This document shows, one piece after another, positions 59,514 to 64,000 of a DNA stretch of 64,000 nucleotides. The stretch's first letter is position 1. Each line of letters begins with the position of its first letter. The translations under genes and the position numbers were made by a program. The notes below the pieces were generated by a model. That model made no database searches. It was not told where the DNA came from and was given only the letters and a program-made list of their open reading frames with translations. Source of the stretch: CAZGMN01 sp964645765 (GTDB lineage Bacteria > Acidobacteriota > Aminicenantia > Aminicenantales > Aminicenantaceae); the NCBI GenBank assembly GCA_964645765.1, contig CAZYBE010000011.1, positions 29,355-93,354 of the forward strand, read 5' to 3'.

Positions 59514-59690
59514 CAGAATTGAGAAAAAACAGGAGAGCCTCTTCATCGGACTGAAGTTCTCCTTGAAGATAGGCCGCCTCTGGCTTCAGAACTACAAAGA
59601 ATTATTGATAAACTCCGACCAAAGCATTAAAATCCTTTAGCTACATAAAACTGACCGGTTTTTACTGAAAAAATGTCAAGATAGAAGACA

Positions 59691-61874
59691 ATGAAAAGGT
59701 TTATATTCTGCTCCTTGATATCCATATTAGCTCTCCCCTCCTTCCTCCTTGCGGCTGAGCTGAGGGCTGTCCGCGTCAAACAGGGCCCTAAGGTCGACGG
59801 CAGCCTTTCCGATTCCATCTGGCAGTCGGCCGTTGCTTTCACCTCTTTCCGCATGGCCGAGCCGCAGCCCAATCAGAATCCGACAGAAAAGACCGAACTG
59901 ATGATCCTGTATGATGATTCAAACCTTTACATCGGTGTTCTTTGTCACGACAGCGAGCCCGGCCAGATCGCAGCCAACTCCATGGCCCATGACAGCGGAG
60001 GTGACCAGCAAGGCTGGGACTATCACCACGGACCGCAAGGTTCGAGCGACGATATCATCCGTGTCCTGCTTGACCCTTTCCAGGATAAGCGGACAGCCTA
60101 TATCTTCTTTGTCAATCCCCGCGGCGCCCGCGGCGAGGGGTTGGCTTCTGGCGGGGAGGCCAGCCTCAACTGGGATGGAATCTGGGAGGCCAAGAGCCGA
60201 ATCCTCGTGAACGGGTGGAGTGCGGAGTTCCGGATCCCCTTCAAGACCCTGTCGTTCAAGCCCGGGCTCACTGTCTGGGGAATCAACGTCGAGCGCTATA
60301 TCCCCCGCAAGCAGGAGACCATCCGAGTGTCCGGGACAAACAGGGACAGCATCTTCAACAACCCGATGGAAGCAGCCAGCCTGGAGGGAATCGAGGGCGT
60401 CAGGCAGGGAAAGGGGATCACCTTCCGGCCGTACGGACTCGGCAGCACCCAGAGGAACCACCTTGAGTCTGAGGGCAATAATTGGAAGCTGAATTCCGGA
60501 TTCGACATCTACAAAAACTTCACTCCAAATTTAGTGGGCGCCTTTAGCTACAACATGGATTTCGCCGAGACCGAGGTCGATGAACGCCGCATCAACTTGA
60601 CGCGCTTCCCCCTGTTCTTCCCCGAAAAAAGAATGTTCTTCCTGGAGGGCTCGGAGACCTTCAACTTCAGTTCGAGCATCAGCTTCAGGCCCTTCATCAG
60701 CCGCTCGATCGGTCTTTATAAAGGCGAGCAGGTGCCGGTCATCTTCGGCACCAAGCTCTACGGCAAAGTCGGCAAGACGAACCTATCCATCCTGGACGTC
60801 CAGACTGACAAGTTCGGGGAACTCCCGAGCCTCAACTTCACCGCTGCCCGGATGACCCAGGACATCTTTGCCGAGAGCAAGGTGGGCTGGATCTTCACCA
60901 AAGGCAGCCCGACAGGCGAGAAGAATACTTTGGCTGGAGTGGACTTTAACTACTCGACATCCAAGTTCAAGGGAGACAAAAACCTTCAGCTCATCGCCTG
61001 GATGGCTTACAACTGGAATGAGATGAAGCAGGGACGGCACCACGGCTTTGGCTTCAGGGCCAACTACCCCAATGACCTATGGGACATCCAGACTACTTAC
61101 GCTTATTATGGAGAGTCCCTGGATCCCGCAATGGGCTACATGATGCGGAGAAACATGCAGACCTTTTTTGCCAGATTATCTTATCAACCAAGGCCGGAAA
61201 AAGGCCTGCTTGACCGGCTCGTCCGGCAGTTCTTTTTCGGGGCGAGCGGGGACTTCTACTGGGACCTTTCGGGGAGGCTCGAGACGAGCATGATCACCGC
61301 CTCTCCCCTCAGCTTGAGGACGGAGAGTGGGGAGCGCATCGGGTTCGAGGTTGTCCTCAACCGCGATGTCCTGCCGGATGACTTCGAGGTTGCCAGAGGC
61401 GTCATCCTGCCTGCCGGTTCCTATGATTTTGCGAACTATCGCTTCGAGATTAGCACCGCCTCCCACCGGCCGGCAGCTTTTGACCTGAGCTACAGGTTCG
61501 GGGATTTCTACTCTGGCCGCTACGACGATGTGAACATAGGCTTGACTCTAAAGTGCAAAGGCTACATGAGCCTGGCGCTGAATACCAACCTCGTCCGGGG
61601 CAGGCTCCCCCAAGGAAGCTTCAGTGAAAATGTCTACCAAGTCAAAGCCGACATCTTCCTTTCGCCCGACTTCGGCCTCATGAACTACATCCAGTTCGAC
61701 GACATCTCCAACCAGTTGGGCTGGAGCGCCCGGCTGCGCTGGCAGGTCTCTGCCGGCAACGTGATCTTCATCGTCTACAACAAAAATTGGGAGCGGCGAT
61801 GGGAGCCGACGAGCCGCTTTTTGCCCCTGCAGGACCGCGGAGTCTTGAAGGTTTCGTTATCGATAAGGCCTTAA
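59691..61874 (+). CDS. CBM9-like/DUF5916 outer-membrane beta-barrel protein
   Basis: 727 residues: signal peptide (FIFCSLISILALPSFLLA), a CBM9-like domain at about 25-215 (KVDGSLSDSIWQSA; LYIGVLCHD; AEFRIPFKTLSF), then the DUF5916 barrel (about 220-727) with alternating aromatic strands and FFPEKRMFFLEG. It should sit in the outer membrane; the ligand is unknown. GC is higher than in its neighbours. It ends 9 bases from the convergent kinase gene. Confidence 0.88.
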   Translation: MKRFIFCSLISILALPSFLLAAELRAVRVKQGPKVDGSLSDSIWQSAVAFTSFRMAEPQPNQNPTEKTELMILYDDSNLYIGVLCHDSEPGQIAANSMAHDSGGDQQGWDYHHGPQGSSDDIIRVLLDPFQDKRTAYIFFVNPRGARGEGLASGGEASLNWDGIWEAKSRILVNGWSAEFRIPFKTLSFKPGLTVWGINVERYIPRKQETIRVSGTNRDSIFNNPMEAASLEGIEGVRQGKGITFRPYGLGSTQRNHLESEGNNWKLNSGFDIYKNFTPNLVGAFSYNMDFAETEVDERRINLTRFPLFFPEKRMFFLEGSETFNFSSSISFRPFISRSIGLYKGEQVPVIFGTKLYGKVGKTNLSILDVQTDKFGELPSLNFTAARMTQDIFAESKVGWIFTKGSPTGEKNTLAGVDFNYSTSKFKGDKNLQLIAWMAYNWNEMKQGRHHGFGFRANYPNDLWDIQTTYAYYGESLDPAMGYMMRRNMQTFFARLSYQPRPEKGLLDRLVRQFFFGASGDFYWDLSGRLETSMITASPLSLRTESGERIGFEVVLNRDVLPDDFEVARGVILPAGSYDFANYRFEISTASHRPAAFDLSYRFGDFYSGRYDDVNIGLTLKCKGYMSLALNTNLVRGRLPQGSFSENVYQVKADIFLSPDFGLMNYIQFDDISNQLGWSARLRWQVSAGNVIFIVYNKNWERRWEPTSRFLPLQDRGVLKVSLSIRP

Positions 61875-61883
61875 TTATAAAGA

Positions 61884-62366
61884 TTATAACTTATAGCCTA
61901 TTTTCCTCAAGAAATCCTTCCTTTTTTTTATATCGTCTTCGCCTTCCACTCCTTTTGTCTTCACTCCGTCGATGACTCCCAAGATTCCTCTTCCAGTCTC
62001 TGTTTCGGCAATGATAACCTCAACCGCATTGGCCGTGGCGCAAAAGACTTGGCAGACCTCAGCGACATTTTTTATGGCATTGAGGATGTTGAGGGGAAAG
62101 CCTTTCTCCATAAAGATTAAAAAACAATGGCCTGAAGAAATATTCAAGGCGTTTTTTTTAGCTATATCGACCAGTCTTTCATCATTTCCCGAATATCGAA
62201 CGAGCGCAGGGCCGGATGACTCACAGAAAGCCAAGCCGAACTTCATCTGGGGAGCAATGTTCACAATCGCTTCGTGGAGGTCCTCAACAGTCTTTATGAA
62301 ATGGGATTGCCCGAGGATGAAATTCATTTCATCAGGCTTCTCAATCCTGACAATCTTAATTTCCAT
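61884..62366 (-). CDS. Adenosine-specific kinase family protein
   Basis: 160 residues matching the small PF04008 family best known from archaea: NFILGQSHFIKTVEDLHEA, MKFGLAFCESSGPALVR, SSGHCFLIFMEKGFPLN and GRGILGVIDG. A crystal-structure-based study of the archaeal protein proposed adenosine binding and kinase activity. AAGGAGGAACT lies right before the ATG. It is a single gene between two outer-membrane/exported genes. Confidence 0.85.
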   Translation of the reverse strand: MEIKIVRIEKPDEMNFILGQSHFIKTVEDLHEAIVNIAPQMKFGLAFCESSGPALVRYSGNDERLVDIAKKNALNISSGHCFLIFMEKGFPLNILNAIKNVAEVCQVFCATANAVEVIIAETETGRGILGVIDGVKTKGVEGEDDIKKRKDFLRKIGYKL

Positions 62367-62460
62367 AGTTCCTCCTTTTCTGCACGGTTATTATACAAAA
62401 TTAGCTAAAAATCAAAAAGAAATCGACCAAAATTGGAACTAACCTTGAAAAATTTATGTT

Positions 62461-62658
62461 ATGAACAATGAAAAAGTAAAAAATATAATAGAGGCGGAAA
62501 GTGAAAAAATAAAATTTTTGGATGCAAAATTGAGCCTTGGTTTGTGGCTTTATGCGGCTTCATGTATAATCAAAAAACTGAACCATTGTTGGGTTCATAA
62601 TGATTATTGCTGGCATGATGATTGTTATTGGCATAAAAGCCTTAAAAAAGGGGTATAA
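62461..62658 (+). pseudogene. Small ORF, possibly a frameshifted membrane protein
   Basis: The ORF gives 65 residues; the first 45 look normal (MNNEKVKNIIEAESEKIKFL) but the end is an odd Cys/His/Trp run. In the next frame, from 62582 to 62668, the DNA reads TIVGFIMIIAGMMIVIGI then KALKKGYNHA, a clean membrane segment. A single frameshift near 62580-62590 would join the two into a short tail-anchored protein. This is either a broken gene or a sequencing error; no family is recognised. Confidence 0.35.
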
Positions 62659-62660
62659 CC

Positions 62661-64000
62661 ATGCATGAAAAAAGGTTTTTTTTAGTCTTAGGTATAGCTT
62701 TCATGGCGATTTCTCTGCTGCCTTTGCTTGTCGGTCAATCAACCCAGGATTATAAAATTTTTCAATCCAACATAGAGATAACCATCGACGGGAAGCTGGA
62801 TGAGTGGGATTCGGTCCAGGAGTTTCCGGTGAATCTCCACGCAGATGGAACAAAAATTCCAGGCTCGGCAGACATCGATGTCAAGGTCAAATTCACCTAT
62901 GACCCGGATAACTTTTATGTAGCGCTTAAGGCCGTTGACGACCAGTTCGAATTCCCCAACCGTGCCTGGCGCTTTGGCGACGGCTTTTGCCTGACATTTG
63001 TTGACCCCCACAAGGGAAATGAAAGCGAACAATTCTGGACCTTCGGGTTTTCTTGGGAAAATAACAAAAAAAATGTCGTCCTGGTGAACAGGGACGGCGT
63101 CTACTTTCCTGGCATTTCTACGGAGAGCATTAAATTGGAAATATCCGTCGATAAGCAAAACAAAGTCATCATTTACGAAATTGCCATTCCCTGGAATATC
63201 ATACCGCCCCTCAAGCCCTTTATTGTTCCAGAGTGGGGGATTAGCGTCATCTATGTCGACCGAGACCAGGAGGAAAGCGAAACCCTCGAGCTTTATGCAG
63301 ATTCTAACTTTGACACTGAAATGACAAACAAAAGAAAAGGCGCTATCTTCACCTTTGTCAATCATTCACCCCAACAGCCTGAATTTCAGTCTCAACTCAA
63401 CGGCTCTCACTTTTATTCAGACCAGGAGAAGGTGCTGACCATCGCCGCTAATTCTCCCTCTGAAGCCTCTGGCTTGAGTGTCAAGTATATCGTGAGCTCA
63501 GGACAAAAAAACTTCTCCGCAGCAGAATCGGTTTCCCTGAATAAGGGTCTAAACTTGATTCGCTATTCCCTGCCCAAAGAAAATTATGCATCGGGATTGA
63601 ATGACCTCAGCTTGGGAATTGTTGATAAGGATGGCTCACTTCGCTACATCGAGACACACACATTCTTTGTCATAGGCCGGAACGAATTCGGTTCTCTCGC
63701 AAAACGCATTGCCGACTTCAAACAGGGCAAAAAATATGCCGAGGACCAAGGTTTCCGGAACAGCTTCCCTGCCCTGGAAATCAGGCTGCAATGGGTCCAG
63801 GAATTCGCTCAAAATGCCCAGCCTTACGCCGATATCCGCGAGCTGAGGGAATGGCAAGAAGAAATTGATTATCTATTGCAAAAGGTCGAAAACGGGGAAC
63901 CAGCCCTTTTTCCGCCTGGAAGCTTAGGCCGCCTGGCTCACAGGTCTGAGATCGATGGAACCCTTCAGCCTTATTCGGTCTTTGTGCCAATCAATTATGA
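62661..64000 (+). CDS. Exported CBM9-like protein with start of a hydrolase domain (partial)
   Basis: 446 residues are visible before the window ends without a stop. A signal peptide (FFLVLGIAFMAISLLPLLVG) is followed by a CBM9-like domain at about 30-235 (EITIDGKLDEWDSVQEF; FTYDPDNFYVALKAVDD; YEIAIPWNIIP). A beta-rich and helical linker leads to GTLQPYSVFVPINY, which resembles the start of an esterase or prolyl-oligopeptidase-like alpha/beta hydrolase. The substrate is unknown. AAGGGG lies 7 bases before the ATG. Confidence 0.75.
   Translation, partial: MHEKRFFLVLGIAFMAISLLPLLVGQSTQDYKIFQSNIEITIDGKLDEWDSVQEFPVNLHADGTKIPGSADIDVKVKFTYDPDNFYVALKAVDDQFEFPNRAWRFGDGFCLTFVDPHKGNESEQFWTFGFSWENNKKNVVLVNRDGVYFPGISTESIKLEISVDKQNKVIIYEIAIPWNIIPPLKPFIVPEWGISVIYVDRDQEESETLELYADSNFDTEMTNKRKGAIFTFVNHSPQQPEFQSQLNGSHFYSDQEKVLTIAANSPSEASGLSVKYIVSSGQKNFSAAESVSLNKGLNLIRYSLPKENYASGLNDLSLGIVDKDGSLRYIETHTFFVIGRNEFGSLAKRIADFKQGKKYAEDQGFRNSFPALEIRLQWVQEFAQNAQPYADIRELREWQEEIDYLLQKVENGEPALFPPGSLGRLAHRSEIDGTLQPYSVFVPINY

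Noticed and set aside
59514..59640. Remnant coding sequence after the IscU-like gene
   Set aside because: Short protein-like stretches occur in two frames but without start, domain or length enough to call a gene.

Overview
The window reads as a chromosomal piece of a mesophilic to moderately thermophilic, Gram-negative, probably anaerobic bacterium. Large PD40/TolB-like propeller proteins with TPR-like N-termini, a CBM9/DUF5916 outer-membrane protein, double-ferredoxin MinD ATPases and an archaeal-type adenosine-specific kinase point to the Acidobacteriota, with Aminicenantia my best guess. This is an inference from gene content, not a phylogeny.

Region 1 (1-22430, all minus strand) holds four tandem copies of one three-gene cassette: membrane histidine kinase with a long TPR-like sensor region, then an OmpR/PhoB-type response regulator, then an exported TPR-PD40 propeller protein. 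The first 147 bases look like the start of a fifth kinase. Direct repeats of a TGTnAn hexamer, mostly every 11 bp, lie upstream of both the kinase and the propeller gene of every cassette, so each circuit probably regulates itself and its own output. Cassette C has eight half-sites in perfect 11-bp register. A RelE-type toxin-antitoxin pair sits between cassettes B and C.

Region 2 (22500-27269) is a tRNA-Val(CAC) gene followed by two copies of its last 40 bases (24980 and 26903). These bound two small islets without an integrase: an AbiEi/AbiEii-type toxin-antitoxin pair and a DUF4143-type AAA ATPase. The sequence just after the tRNA recurs, diverged, after the last copy.

Region 3 (27270-43040) is the most unusual part. 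It has a PHP phosphoesterase, a calcineurin-like phosphatase and a LOG-type protein in one operon, then a normal NADP-type glutamate dehydrogenase. Divergent from that gene is an operon with a dehydrogenase homologue that has lost both catalytic residues, plus two proteins built on the ATP-binding domain of PEP synthase/PPDK. Convergent to it is a third such protein, a double-receiver protein, an orphan response regulator and another phosphatase. None of the three dikinase-like proteins has the phosphohistidine or PEP domain; all share a conserved GRWGS/GTHF region. One carries a sensor domain of the kind found on histidine kinases. I read this as a candidate undescribed signalling or metabolic-control system. 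A 156-bp element with perfect 29-bp inverted ends lies inside it.

Region 4 (43196-51771, minus) is a heavy-metal RND efflux operon (outer-membrane factor, adaptor, pump) with a small CxxC protein, a ferritin-like protein and an exported nucleoside-hydrolase/FmdE fusion, plus a separate methyltransferase.

Region 5 (52080-59513, plus) starts with a strong promoter and a near-perfect Fur box before a Fur-family gene. It continues with Gly/Met/aromatic-rich DUF5320-like proteins, NifX/NifB-like cofactor-binding proteins, an Mrp-type ATPase, zinc-ribbon proteins, an MBL-fold hydrolase, two ferredoxin-containing MinD-type ATPases and an IscU-like scaffold. This is probably an iron-responsive Fe-S or metal-cofactor handling cluster. 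The window ends with a DUF5916 outer-membrane protein, an adenosine-specific kinase, a possibly frameshifted small gene and the start of a CBM9-type exported protein.
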